NCBI GenBank assembly: GCA_036645935.1
Contig: JAVXNE010000009.1
Span: 1 to 64,000, forward strand
Origin: JAUNBN01 sp036645935
GTDB lineage: Bacteria > Bacillota > Clostridia > Oscillospirales > Ruminococcaceae
Direction: 5' to 3'
Length of the DNA: 64,000 bases
Both the position numbers and the translations under genes were made by a program. Under the pieces are notes generated by a model. That model had not been told where the DNA came from and did not search any database. It saw nothing but the letters and a program-made list of their open reading frames with translations. Position 1 is the stretch's first letter, and each line of letters opens with the position of its first letter. Positions 16,688-25,677 of this stretch are shown in pieces.

Positions 16688-16878
16688 AGCCCAAACACAT
16701 CCTTCACAGTTGAAAACAGCTCGCTGATTTTTCCAATCACCATCATGAGCACCACGATTAGCCCCGCAAGCGTCGTCATCATGGCCTGCTCCTCCCGCCC
16801 GGCGCGGGTTAATACTAAATTCAGCACCGCCACAATTATCCCTGCCGCCGCAACCTTAAAAATAAAATCTATATCCAT
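16684..16878 (-). CDS. spoIIIAC: Stage III sporulation protein AC
   Basis: The 64-residue protein has two membrane segments (IDFIFKVAAAGIIVAVLNLV and MMTTLAGLIVVLMMVIGKI) with the conserved TRAGREEQA loop between them. It has the usual SpoIIIAC length and overlaps spoIIIAD by four bases. Confidence 0.94.
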   Translation of the reverse strand: MDIDFIFKVAAAGIIVAVLNLVLTRAGREEQAMMTTLAGLIVVLMMVIGKISELFSTVKDVFGL

Positions 16879-16891
16879 TTGGGATTCCTCA

Positions 16892-17401
16892 TCAAACGAG
16901 CGCTATCGCGACCGCCGCTCCGGCGAGCGTGTAAACGGTCTCGTAATAGCCGCGTTTGCTCGCGTTTATGTCACGTATTCTGATTATTTCATCATCCAGA
17001 CGCTTCATGATGTAATCGCAACGTGAAAGTTCAGCCACTTTCCCCGCCGTCGCGAGAGCGCCGAAATATTCGGCAACATCTTCACCCACCTCCAGCGACA
17101 TCGCGTTCCTGTCCTCCCACTCGCCAAAAGCGTCGCGTAGCGCGTCGCAAAGCGCAGCGCCTTCGTCTGTCTTTTTAAGTGCATCGGAGAGAAACTCAAG
17201 ACAGCTCGCTCCCTCACCGGCCGCTGCACGCCCAATACAGCGAAGCGGACTGTCGTATTCAAATTCTATATTTGACCTAATGACGCCCGCAAGCGAGCGC
17301 AACTGCATCAGCAATCTCTCCCCTTTGAGCATTGTTTTTCGGCGTGAATACCCCAGGGTGAATGCTGCCATAATTATGATGAACACACCTGCGAATTTCA
17401 T
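16892..17401 (-). CDS. spoIIIAB: Stage III sporulation protein AB
   Basis: The 169-residue protein starts with a membrane segment (KFAGVFIIIMAAFTLGYS), has a helical GspF-like body (RLLMQLRSLAGVIRSNIEFE, then LGR-region helices) and ends with a second membrane segment (YTLAGAAVAIALV). ATG 17401 has AGGA seven bases upstream. It lies directly after the spoIIIAA stop; a longer frame to 17422 would overlap spoIIIAA without a ribosome binding site. Confidence 0.93.
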   Translation of the reverse strand: MKFAGVFIIIMAAFTLGYSRRKTMLKGERLLMQLRSLAGVIRSNIEFEYDSPLRCIGRAAAGEGASCLEFLSDALKKTDEGAALCDALRDAFGEWEDRNAMSLEVGEDVAEYFGALATAGKVAELSRCDYIMKRLDDEIIRIRDINASKRGYYETVYTLAGAAVAIALV

Positions 17402-17402
17402 T

Positions 17403-18311
17403 TCAATTTCCTGCCTTTTCAATTATTTCGATCTGCCCGAGCTCTCCGGCACGAAGATATACAACGTAGTCAAAAGCCGCTGTTTTCAAAAGTTTATCAA
17501 CAAGGCCGTGTCCTTTTGCTCCGTACTCGCAGTGCACCGATGCGATCAGACAGACGCCGCGCGCGGAGCTGTTGACCGCTGTGTCAAAATCAACCGTCTC
17601 GCCCAACTCGTCAAACACGATAATTTCAGGCGAGAGGGTGCGTATGGCAATATCAAAAGCTCGTCGCTTATCTCCGCCATCGATTACATCGACACAGCAG
17701 CCGAGGTGCATGGGACTCGTTCCCTCATAGAGCGCCGCAATCTCGTGCCGCTCGTCCGCAATGCACACCCTGCAAAGCCTTGGCCAACCTGCGAGGGTGC
17801 GTGCGATGTCACGCAACAGCGTCGTCTTTCCGCACAGCGGCGGCCCTGCGAGCAGTACCGAAGAGAGGCGTACACCTTGAGTTACGCGCACTATCTCATC
17901 TGCACATCCTATCACCTCGCCAGCAATGCGTATGTTAAGCGAGCTCACGCAGGACGCATCCACCATTCCGTTCTCCAAATACGGCGCACACACACCGACG
18001 CGATGACCGCCGCGCATTGTTATATATCCGTGCGAGAGCGCACTCTCTTTCTTATGAAGGGAGTATTCCGAGCAGCGGGAGAGCGTGCGTGCTATGTCAC
18101 GCACATTAGGGGCAAGACAACGTTCTGTCGGAACGCTCACAAGCGAGCTTTCGGTGCAAAATACAGGTTTTCCTGCAAGCATCATTGCATATGGGAGTCC
18201 TGAACGCATTCTCAGCTCCGAGAGCTCCGCACACATGTCTTCGTTCAGCATGTCCAATCCGTTCTTAAACGCTTCGGGCAGCATCTGTTTTATCTGCTCA
18301 ATCCTGTCCAC
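17403..18311 (-). CDS. spoIIIAA: Stage III sporulation protein AA (ATPase)
   Basis: SpoIIIAA is a secretion-type ATPase that powers the SpoIIIA complex on the mother-cell side. The 302-residue protein has Walker A as GPPLCGKTTLLRD (about residues 155-167) and Walker B as EIIVFDELGET (about 230), preceded by the family region ITMRGGHRVGVCAPY. The start is GTG 18311 with GGAG about nine bases upstream. It heads the spoIIIA operon. I could not find a clear sigma-E promoter, although TATACTGT at about 18339-18332 is partly similar. Confidence 0.94.
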   Translation of the reverse strand: MDRIEQIKQMLPEAFKNGLDMLNEDMCAELSELRMRSGLPYAMMLAGKPVFCTESSLVSVPTERCLAPNVRDIARTLSRCSEYSLHKKESALSHGYITMRGGHRVGVCAPYLENGMVDASCVSSLNIRIAGEVIGCADEIVRVTQGVRLSSVLLAGPPLCGKTTLLRDIARTLAGWPRLCRVCIADERHEIAALYEGTSPMHLGCCVDVIDGGDKRRAFDIAIRTLSPEIIVFDELGETVDFDTAVNSSARGVCLIASVHCEYGAKGHGLVDKLLKTAAFDYVVYLRAGELGQIEIIEKAGN

Positions 18312-18403
18312 TCACATCATCTCCGTTCGATGATACAGTATATTTTTTAGGGACAAGCGATAGAACAAAAAGGATAACGAATTGCCCTCAACACTGCAAT
18401 TCA

Positions 18404-18449
18404 CAAAAAACAAAAAGCATCTGCGGAAACAGATGTTTCCGCAGATGCT
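18404..18449 (-). terminator. Intrinsic terminator upstream of spoIIIAA
   Basis: On the minus strand a perfect 15-bp stem (AGCATCTGCGGAAAC / GTTTCCGCAGATGCT, 18449-18416) is followed by TTTTTGTTTTTTG. No protein gene ends just before it on that strand, so it terminates either ligA-side antisense transcription or a non-coding RNA. Confidence 0.85.
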
Positions 18450-18766
18450 CAGGCATAAATTTAATCTTATATATTTATCTTGCCAAATCCGCTTCTCGCG
18501 GCACGGCCTCTTGCGCTCGGCCAACTCTGCACATCCCGATTCAAGTGGCTGCCTAAGGTCGTCTTTACGCTTACCTTGCAAATTGGTTGGTTGGACATGG
18601 CTTGTTGGGATATCCTCGTTGCGGCTCGGCGACACGCAGTTGCCAATTTCGATTGCAGCGTTGCATCAGAGAATCAACTTCTGACAATGCGTTTGGCTTT
18701 CAAACAGGTAGCTCTTGATGAAAGTGCACCAATTTCATTCAGCCTTGCAGAAGCTTCCTAATGTTT
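18415..18766 (-). ncRNA. Candidate non-coding RNA upstream of spoIIIA
   Basis: A TATAAT box at 18778-18773 on the minus strand would start an RNA near 18766, and a perfect terminator ends it near 18415, giving about 350 nt. Several local stems can be drawn, for example GTTTG/CAAAC, GGCC/GGCC around GAGCGCAAGA, and CCGC/GCGG around GAGAA. I checked for RNase P, tmRNA, SRP RNA and 6S hallmarks and saw none. One minus-strand frame stays open over much of the interval apart from one TGA, so a decayed small gene is an alternative. The class is unknown to me. Confidence 0.4.
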
Positions 18767-18849
18767 GATTCTATTATATAATCATCTCAATTTTCAATCG
18801 CGAGTTTGCGCTGTTGCAATATCACAATGCAAACACGTCGCGTGCAGAC

Positions 18850-20835
18850 TTATATCTGATCGCCGAGCATGTCAAGGAGTTCGCGCTCACTCAGAACGCT
18901 CACCCCGAGCTCCTGCGCCTTGGCGAGCTTGGAACCGGCGTTTTCTCCCGCAACCACAAAGCTTGTCTTTTTTGAGACCGACGATGCGGGTTTGCCACCG
19001 TGTTTTGAGATAAGCGCGTTTGCCTCATCGCGCGAAATCCGTTCGAGCGAACCTGTCACTACAACAGTTTTCCCTTCGAGCTTGTCGGACAACCTGTCAG
19101 ATCGATATCCCGTGTTTACACCCAGTGACGCGAGGCGCGAAATTAGATCGCGCGCTCCCTCTTTCTCGAAAAACGTCACAACGCTGTCAGCGATGACCGG
19201 CCCAACTCCGTCAATCTCCGAAATCTCATCGCGTGTCGCTGCCATAATCGACTTAACCGCACCGAGCTTCTCGCAGATAATGGTTGCGGCACGCTGCCCT
19301 ACATTGCGTATTCCGAGCGCAAATATCAGCCGGTCCAGGTTATTGTCTTTTGAGCGTCTGATAGAATTTAAAAGATTGTCCGCGGATTTTTCTTTAAAAT
19401 TATCAAGAGACAAAATATCTTCATAGGTCAGATCGTACAAATCAGCGATGTTTTCAACAAGACCCGCATCGAGCAACCTATCAACTGTTGACGGTCCGAG
19501 GCTGTCAATATCCATCGCCTCGCGGGACGCAAAGTGGATTATATTTCGCCTGAGCTGCTCCGGACATTCGGGATTGATGCATCTCAGCGCCGCCTCTCCC
19601 TGCGGCCTCTCAACGCGCTCACCGCACGACGGACAGCAATCGGGAAGCTGAAATGTAACGCTGTCTGTTTTGTGATCGTATGCGCGCACCACTTCGGGAA
19701 TCACATCACCTGCCTTGCGCACATCAACAGTGTCTCCAATTCTGATATCCAGCTCGTTTATAAAGTCCTGGTTGTGCAGCACCGCGCGCGAAACTGTGCT
19801 TCCCGCGATCAGAACCGGTGCAAACACCGCCGTGGGTGTTAAAACACCAGTACGTCCGACACGCACTTCGATTTCAAGCAGCGTGCTCGATTTTGTTTCG
19901 GGGGGATATTTATACGCGGTTGCCCATTTGGGAAACTTACTTGTCGATCCGATTATCGAGCGGCCTGCAATATCGTCGAGCTTGATCACCGCACCGTCTA
20001 TATCATATGGCAGGCCTGCTCGCAGCTGTCCAATCCTTTGTATTTCCGCAAGAATCTCTTCTTCCGTATCACATTCTTTGCATGAAGGCACGGTGGAAAA
20101 GCCCATGGCTTTCAGGCAGTCAATCGACTGGGCGTGACTGTGAAATTGAGCAGATGAGCGCTGAACGTTGAATGCAAATATATGCAGATCGCGTTCTCTT
20201 GTGATTTCGCTGTCCTTTTGGCGCAGTGATCCCGCAGCAGCGTTTCTCGGATTTTTAAAAGGCTGCGCGCCGTCTTCAAGCTGCCGCTCCACCACCTTGG
20301 CAAAACTGTCCTTAGGCATATAGACCTCACCCCGAACCTCAAGCAGTTCCGGAGCATTGCGAAGCGTTTTCGGAATTCCCGTAATCGTTCTCAGATTGGA
20401 CGTGACATCCTCTCCGACGATGCCGTCTCCCCGTGTCGAGCCCAACACAAAACGACCATCTCGATATTCGAGCAGCACGGAAAGTCCGTCAATTTTAGGT
20501 TCAACCACAAAGTGCGCGCCTGGAAGTTCTTCGCGAACCTTATCGACAAAAGCTACAACGCCCGATTCGTCAAAAACGTTTTGCAGGCTCTCCATTTTAA
20601 CTGTGTGAGTGACCTTTGTGAAGCGCGAATCGGCGTATCCACCAACCTTTTGCGTCGGTGAATCGGACGCGACAAGCTGTGGAAAGCTGTCTTCAATGTG
20701 TGCAAGCTCGCGCAGACGCTCGTCGTATTCAGCATCGGATATTTCAGGACTGTCCTTCTCGTAATAAAGATTTGACGCGCGTTCCAGAAGCTGTGTCAGC
20801 TCCGCCGCCCTTTGTTTTGCCTGCTCAAAATCCAT
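18850..20835 (-). CDS. ligA: NAD-dependent DNA ligase
   Basis: LigA seals nicks in replication and repair using NAD. The 661-residue protein has the adenylation motif KIDG within FVVEPKIDGLSV (about residue 112), an OB-fold, a four-cysteine zinc finger (CCPSCGERV and LRCINPECPEQ, about 400-430), helix-hairpin-helix repeats (IDGVGPVIADSVV) and a C-terminal BRCT domain (GKTVVVTGSLERISRDEANA onwards, about 585-661). Length is typical. The start ATG is preceded by CGGAGCG. It appears monocistronic. Confidence 0.97.
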   Translation of the reverse strand: MDFEQAKQRAAELTQLLERASNLYYEKDSPEISDAEYDERLRELAHIEDSFPQLVASDSPTQKVGGYADSRFTKVTHTVKMESLQNVFDESGVVAFVDKVREELPGAHFVVEPKIDGLSVLLEYRDGRFVLGSTRGDGIVGEDVTSNLRTITGIPKTLRNAPELLEVRGEVYMPKDSFAKVVERQLEDGAQPFKNPRNAAAGSLRQKDSEITRERDLHIFAFNVQRSSAQFHSHAQSIDCLKAMGFSTVPSCKECDTEEEILAEIQRIGQLRAGLPYDIDGAVIKLDDIAGRSIIGSTSKFPKWATAYKYPPETKSSTLLEIEVRVGRTGVLTPTAVFAPVLIAGSTVSRAVLHNQDFINELDIRIGDTVDVRKAGDVIPEVVRAYDHKTDSVTFQLPDCCPSCGERVERPQGEAALRCINPECPEQLRRNIIHFASREAMDIDSLGPSTVDRLLDAGLVENIADLYDLTYEDILSLDNFKEKSADNLLNSIRRSKDNNLDRLIFALGIRNVGQRAATIICEKLGAVKSIMAATRDEISEIDGVGPVIADSVVTFFEKEGARDLISRLASLGVNTGYRSDRLSDKLEGKTVVVTGSLERISRDEANALISKHGGKPASSVSKKTSFVVAGENAGSKLAKAQELGVSVLSERELLDMLGDQI

Positions 20836-21585
20836 TTATCGCTCCGTTTTAATATTTATGCTCAAGTTTACAATTCTTCACAACTGTTCTTAGCGTATCA
20901 AGCTTTTTTGTGATTATACCACAAGAATGAGCGTTTGTGGTTCTCTCTTTTTGCTGTGACGACGGCCGTGCAAAGTTAAGGGTGCAAATAGCTTGTCCGA
21001 TACAGATTAAAGTGCACACTCCCATCAATAGGCAAAAAACATCACTGTTAATTTTGACATCAATCGGTTTCAGTACTTAACTGCAGCGCACAAAAGAAAC
21101 AGATGTGTTCGTGTTGTAATTTGCACACAGTTTTGCTCAAAAGCACAACGCCTTCAGTCCTGTTTCTTTAATGATTGAGAATCCGGTTTTCACACACCAT
21201 TGAGGAGCAAAGCGGAAGTAAGTTAAAGACAGGATTGGTATTAGCTGATATTTATCAAGACACAAGTAACACGGGAGAGCTTTGCGAATTTAATGTTCTT
21301 AACTTCTACGCGGCAAAAGCGATTAAAACTTAAACTCTGCCTTTGACCTATGTCAGGTCATCTCTGCTTGAAAAAATAACATGTGGTTTTCCACTATACC
21401 AATATTCTCACAGTGCCCCACCAGCACGGAAAATATAAAATAATCCCGCCGCGACAAATAGTCGAGGCGGGGTTCTTTTATATATCACTTCTCTGCTGAT
21501 AAGCACACACTTCATCTAGCGCTGTGCCTTGACCAAAGGAGATTTTCTATTCAGAGCTCCCCTTCTGCTGATAAGAAACTCCGCG
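20836..21585. other. Intergenic region with a terminator, no convincing gene
   Basis: About 750 bp between ligA and the metH 3' region. I see no open frame with a plausible ribosome binding site and protein-like composition. A strong hairpin lies at 21441-21480. Confidence 0.5.
21441..21480. terminator. Bidirectional intrinsic terminator
   Basis: CCCGCCGCGAC at 21445-21455 pairs with GTCGAGGCGGG at 21461-21471 (one mismatch). T-rich tracts follow on both strands (TTCTTTTATAT on plus, ATTATTTTATATTTT on minus). On the minus strand it lies downstream of metH. Confidence 0.75.
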
Positions 21586-21666
21586 CTCTTTGTGCTCTTT
21601 GTGCTCTTTGTGCTCTTTGTGCTCTTTGTGCTCTTTGTGCTCTTTGTGCTCTTTGTGCTCTTTGTG
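21586..21666. repeat. Nine perfect copies of a 9-bp tandem repeat
   Basis: CTCTTTGTG is repeated nine times without a mismatch immediately downstream of metH. The number and perfection suggest recent slippage. On the minus strand one frame would read a TKS tripeptide repeat, but no start or coding context supports a protein. Confidence 0.95.
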
Positions 21667-21748
21667 TTATCTGCGTTCTTTCGCGCGGCGAACAGCACGC
21701 TGACAATAAGCGGACAAATCTCAAAATCAATCCTGTCTTTTGCAACTT

Positions 21749-24112
21749 TCAGCTGTTTTGAAATACTTTCTTTGCGATGTCGGTCGCCATTTTGGCGTCG
21801 CGCGCGTAGTAATCCGCACCTATTGAGCAGGCATATTCTTCTGTGACAACGGCGCCGCCGACCATTGTCTTGCAATGAGGGAGATTGCGGCGAAGTGCCG
21901 ATATCGTCTCGCTCATTGAGGGCAGCGTCGTTGTCATGAGAGCGCTCAAGCCGACAAGCCCTGCGCCGAATTTCAGCGCCGCCTGCGCCACACGCTCAGG
22001 AGATACGTCACGACCCAGATCGAGCACTTCGTAGCCATAATTCTGCAATACGGTTTTGACGATATTTTTGCCTATATCGTGTATGTCTCCGCGAACCGTT
22101 GCAACGACTATGCGTCCTTTTGACACGCTCGCGTCGCCTCGCTTTTCCAGCGCCGCGTTCACTGCAGCAAATGCGCGCTTTGCGCTTTCCGCCGAGCGCA
22201 GCAGCCGAGGAAGGAAGAATTCTCCGCTCTCATAGCGGGATCCAACTTCGTCGAGCGCGGGAATAAGCTCGTCACTCACTATTTTCATCGGTGAGCTCAC
22301 CGACAAAGCAATCTCCACCGCTGAGTGCGCTTCATCGACAAGACCGAGTACAATTGCGTCGTGCAGTGAGTAACCCTGTGTGCCGATGACAGGGCCAATA
22401 TCCGGCGCTGTGGAAAATCGCGTTATATATCTTTCACAGCCGTCATCTTGGCCTGAAATAGCGCGAAAACGAGTTATTGCATCTGATATTTCGGATGATT
22501 TCGGATTTGCAATCACGACATCGAGGCCTCTTCCGAGCGCAAGCAACATAAATGCCGCAGTGAGCCCTGCGCGTGCCGGCAAACCGTGCGAGACGTTGGA
22601 AACACCGAGCACAGTCTTGACCCCCAGCTCACGTTTCACGAGCGATATCGCGTCCAGCGTGGTTTGCGCCGCGTCCTGTTGCGCTCCCAGTGTGGTTGTG
22701 AGACAGTCAATAATAATATCTCCGCGCGGGATTCCGGCGGAATCTGCGGCAGCGCAGATTTTGCGTGCAAGCTCAAGCCGTCCTTGGGCACTTTCAGGGA
22801 TTCCTCCATCACTGAGTGTGAGTCCGACAACTGCTGCTCCGTATTTCTTGCAAAGCGGGAGCACGGCCGACAGCGACTCTGCTGACGCATTGACCGAGTT
22901 GACAATTGGCTTACCGCAATAAACGCGGAGCGCTGCCTCAATCGCAATAGGATTGGAACTGTCGAGCATAAGCGGCAGCGCGCAAACATCCTGCAATTCT
23001 TTAACAGCACGAGAGAGCAACGCGGGCTCGTCTCCGAGAGGGATTCCCACATTCACATCAATAACCGTAGCCCCGGATTGCTCCTGTTCAACGGCGAGCA
23101 GCGCGGCAACTGAAAAATCTCCGAGTGAGAGTGCTGAAGCAAGGAGCTTATTACCTGTTGGATTTATTCGCTCACCCGCAAGCAATACCCCGCCTAGCGG
23201 CTGTATTAGCGTCCCCGAGCACACCGCCGGGTAAGAATCCACTGCTATTCTCTGTGTACGTCTGTTTTTGAAGATCGAAGAGAGTTCCGCGATAAATTCA
23301 GGAGTTGTGCCGCAACAGCCTCCGACAGCAGAGACGCCGATATCCGCAAAAAGCTCCATACTGCGCGCAAAACTCTCTGCACTCACGTCATATTTCCCGC
23401 TGATAGGATCTGGTAGGCCAGCGTTGGGCTTGATGAAAATCGGAAGTGGTGTCGCCTCACACAGCCGTTTTGCTATTGGAAGCACTTCGAGAGGGCCGAG
23501 TGAACAGTTTATCCCAAGAGCGTCAGCGCCGAGTCCCGTTGCCGTGAGCGCAAACGCCTCGACAGGACAACCGGTGAAAGTGCGGCCTCCACGCTCAAAT
23601 GACATCGATGCAACCACAGGCAAACTGCAGTTTTCTCTGACCGCGAGCAGCGCGCATTTCAGTTCCAAAAGATCTGTCATAGTCTCTATATAAACAAGCT
23701 GGGCACCCGATTTTACACCTGCGCACACAATCTCGGCGAAACAGTCATACGCCTCCTCAAATGAAAGCAATCCTGAGGGCTCAAGCAACTCTCCGAGCGG
23801 TCCGATATCGAGGGCTACGCGAGCGCTTGAGCCAGCTGCTCTCTTTGCCACCTCTATCGATGCCGCAATCGTATTCTCGACACTGAATGCACCTCCCATG
23901 AGCTTTTTGCGGTTAGCCCCGAAAGTGTTAGCGAGAATTATATCAGCACCGGCGTCAACATATTCACGATGCACCTTTTCAACGATATCAGGAGAGGTGA
24001 TAGCGGCGGTTTCGGGATGCTCATGCGCACACAGACCATTTTCCAACAGCTGTGTTCCCATCGCGCCATCCAACAAGAGATACCTCTCGCAGTCAAAAGC
24101 TCTGTCACTCAC
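21749..24112 (-). CDS. metH: Cobalamin-dependent methionine synthase, lacking the reactivation domain
   Basis: MetH transfers a methyl group from methyl-tetrahydrofolate through cobalamin to homocysteine. The 787-residue protein has an N-terminal homocysteine methyltransferase domain (LLDGAMGTQLLENG, with the zinc cysteines in VGGCCGTTPEF at about 270). A pterin-binding domain follows (about 310-560), then the cobalamin module with GDIHDIGKNIV, holding the DxHxxG base-off histidine (about 668). E. coli MetH is about 1227 residues; the missing C-terminal SAM-binding reactivation domain is supplied by the gene that overlaps its start. Confidence 0.94.
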   Translation of the reverse strand: MSDRAFDCERYLLLDGAMGTQLLENGLCAHEHPETAAITSPDIVEKVHREYVDAGADIILANTFGANRKKLMGGAFSVENTIAASIEVAKRAAGSSARVALDIGPLGELLEPSGLLSFEEAYDCFAEIVCAGVKSGAQLVYIETMTDLLELKCALLAVRENCSLPVVASMSFERGGRTFTGCPVEAFALTATGLGADALGINCSLGPLEVLPIAKRLCEATPLPIFIKPNAGLPDPISGKYDVSAESFARSMELFADIGVSAVGGCCGTTPEFIAELSSIFKNRRTQRIAVDSYPAVCSGTLIQPLGGVLLAGERINPTGNKLLASALSLGDFSVAALLAVEQEQSGATVIDVNVGIPLGDEPALLSRAVKELQDVCALPLMLDSSNPIAIEAALRVYCGKPIVNSVNASAESLSAVLPLCKKYGAAVVGLTLSDGGIPESAQGRLELARKICAAADSAGIPRGDIIIDCLTTTLGAQQDAAQTTLDAISLVKRELGVKTVLGVSNVSHGLPARAGLTAAFMLLALGRGLDVVIANPKSSEISDAITRFRAISGQDDGCERYITRFSTAPDIGPVIGTQGYSLHDAIVLGLVDEAHSAVEIALSVSSPMKIVSDELIPALDEVGSRYESGEFFLPRLLRSAESAKRAFAAVNAALEKRGDASVSKGRIVVATVRGDIHDIGKNIVKTVLQNYGYEVLDLGRDVSPERVAQAALKFGAGLVGLSALMTTTLPSMSETISALRRNLPHCKTMVGGAVVTEEYACSIGADYYARDAKMATDIAKKVFQNS

Positions 24113-24773
24113 AGTGTCTTCCCTCTTTTCTAATTTTGCACTTGTCTCTCAGCGCGCAGTTTTCACATCCGGCGCGCTGTCCCGCAACGGGTGCTGCTGA
24201 TGCGCCGCACAAAGCGCAAACGCTCTTGCGTGGGGACATTGCGCCGCTCTCAAGCGCCGTGATTCCCACAGTTTTAAACGCGCTTACAGACTCTAAAAGC
24301 GGTCGGTTTGTCACAATCGGAAAATCTCCGTATCCAGGCGAAAAGCGATCGGTCAAAAACAGTCCCGCGCGCAAGCACTGTTCCCTAGCCATCAATTCAA
24401 GCCCGCCGCAAAGATGCTCACACAGCGCAGAGGCAGCGCAGTCAAGTGCGGTTGCAAGCTCTGCATCCACGGTAAACGCGGCACGCGTGGCGGCATCAAC
24501 GCTTTCTCCGAGTGTCAGGGCGAGCACAGCACAACGATTACAGCCATCAAGGTGACGTGCGATATCGTCGCCCAAAAGTTCTGCACCCGCGACAGACATT
24601 CCGCACAATGACCTCTCAATTTGAAACAGCCGATACACCGAACGAGGGCGGCACACCCCGCAAAGACGCCCAAGCGCTCGATCGACCAACCGCTCTGTCG
24701 CTTCATCAGGCTTTCCGTTTTCGCCCAGCATCCGAAAGACTGCGGTTTTGTCAAAATTCTCTAACAGCTCCAT
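24105..24773 (-). CDS. Methionine synthase reactivation domain protein (split MetH C-terminus)
   Basis: The 222-residue product resembles the MetH activation domain that reductively methylates oxidised cobalamin using SAM. It carries RFSPGYGDFP (about residue 145), the counterpart of the RxxPGY SAM-binding motif. The tail is cysteine-rich (CALCG...CENCALRDKCKIRK, about 187-215) and could bind a metal or Fe-S cluster, a feature of stand-alone versions in Firmicutes. It overlaps metH by eight bases and precedes it, so both are made together. Confidence 0.88.
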   Translation of the reverse strand: MELLENFDKTAVFRMLGENGKPDEATERLVDRALGRLCGVCRPRSVYRLFQIERSLCGMSVAGAELLGDDIARHLDGCNRCAVLALTLGESVDAATRAAFTVDAELATALDCAASALCEHLCGGLELMAREQCLRAGLFLTDRFSPGYGDFPIVTNRPLLESVSAFKTVGITALESGAMSPRKSVCALCGASAAPVAGQRAGCENCALRDKCKIRKEGRHCE

Positions 24774-24858
24774 CTGCCGCCTCTCAGTTTAAAATCAAAT
24801 GTCAACATGCCTGCCCGATACACAATTGCAGCTTGTCGGCGCATGGTGCTTTTTTAAT

Positions 24859-24867
24859 ATTATACCA
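24859..24867 (-). promoter_or_regulatory. Extended -10 promoter of the split metH operon
   Basis: TGGTATAAT on the minus strand (24867-24859) is an extended -10 element about 90 bp upstream of the reactivation-domain gene. A -35 box is weak (TTGTCT with short spacing). No SAM or cobalamin riboswitch fits in the short leader. Confidence 0.55.
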
Positions 24868-24915
24868 GAAAAAAGACGAAGACAACGTTACTTCGCCCAT
24901 AATAAAGATGGTTTA

Positions 24916-25476
24916 TCAGGCCGATAGATGGTCGATGAGTATCCTAACTCCGATTGCAATCAGCACGACGCCACCTATCAGCTGCGCGCGGTCTTTGTAT
25001 TTTGCACCGAACCTGTTGCCAATACACACCCCGAAAAATGAGATTGCAAAAGTCGTCACTCCGATTATACATGCAGAGGATAAAATTTCGGTGTTAAGAA
25101 ACGCAAGAGTGATTCCGACCGCCAGCGCGTCAATACTCGTTGCGAAACTGAGCAACAGAAGTTCCCTGTAATTGAGCAAGCCACCGTCATCCGGACACCG
25201 ATCGTCCTTGCGTGTGTCTGCAATCATGTTAATCCCGATTATTGTGAGCAGTACAAATGCGACCCAATGATCAAATCGGGTGATATATCTCTCAAACGAA
25301 CGCGCAAGCAGCCAGCCCACAATCGGCATAACGGCCTGAGAGCATCCGAAAAACAACGCGATAATCGCAGCATTTCTTCTGTTGAGCGTTCTCATTGCAA
25401 GTCCCTTGCACATAGAAACGGCAAAGGCGTCCATCGCCAGCGCGACGGAGACAAGCAGCAATTCAAAAAAGCTCAT
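24916..25476 (-). CDS. mntP: Manganese efflux pump MntP
   Basis: MntP exports Mn2+ across the cytoplasmic membrane. The 186-residue protein has six hydrophobic segments and the two inverted family repeats carrying VALAMDAFAVSMCKG (about residues 11-25) and ATSIDALAVGITLAF (about 110-124). The intramembrane aspartates of the MD-AF/ID-A motifs are present. An AGGAGGT ribosome binding site precedes the ATG. The Mn2+ riboswitch and terminator directly upstream strongly support the substrate. Confidence 0.95.
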   Translation of the reverse strand: MSFFELLLVSVALAMDAFAVSMCKGLAMRTLNRRNAAIIALFFGCSQAVMPIVGWLLARSFERYITRFDHWVAFVLLTIIGINMIADTRKDDRCPDDGGLLNYRELLLLSFATSIDALAVGITLAFLNTEILSSACIIGVTTFAISFFGVCIGNRFGAKYKDRAQLIGGVVLIAIGVRILIDHLSA

Positions 25477-25495
25477 GTAAGACTGACCTCCTAAA

Positions 25496-25667
25496 CAAAA
25501 AAACGGACGCCACGCGTCCGATAATTAAGAGAAAGACGATAACGTATAAACTCGAAATACGGCGGCGCGCCGCACATGAGGCTTGTAGCAACAAATCGGA
25601 TTCAGACAGCTTATCGGTCAATATGTTGACCCCGCCGCGCATTTTCAGCGCTGACTGCTCCCTCATG
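25496..25667 (-). promoter_or_regulatory. yybP-ykoY manganese riboswitch with terminator, upstream of mntP
   Basis: On the minus strand a P1 helix forms between CATGAGG (25667-25661) and CCTCATG (25581-25575). It encloses the GGGAGCAG stretch after P1 and the hairpin GGTCAACATATTGACC with the conserved CAACATA loop. An intrinsic terminator CGGACGC-CAC-GCGTCCG follows (25522-25503), ending in TTTTTTT just before the mntP ribosome binding site. Mn2+ binding is expected to favour read-through into mntP. Confidence 0.85.
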
Positions 25668-25677
25668 AACTCGACGT

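Noticed and set aside
17280..18203. Long rightward open frame opposite spoIIIAA
   Set aside because: It overlaps a recognisable ATPase gene and its composition (Arg/Cys/His-rich) is typical of an antisense shadow.
18415..18766. RNase P RNA, tmRNA, SRP RNA or 6S RNA
   Set aside because: None of the universally conserved segments (GAGGAAAGUCC, the tmRNA ends, the SRP GGAAGG domain) is present, and the length does not suit 6S RNA.
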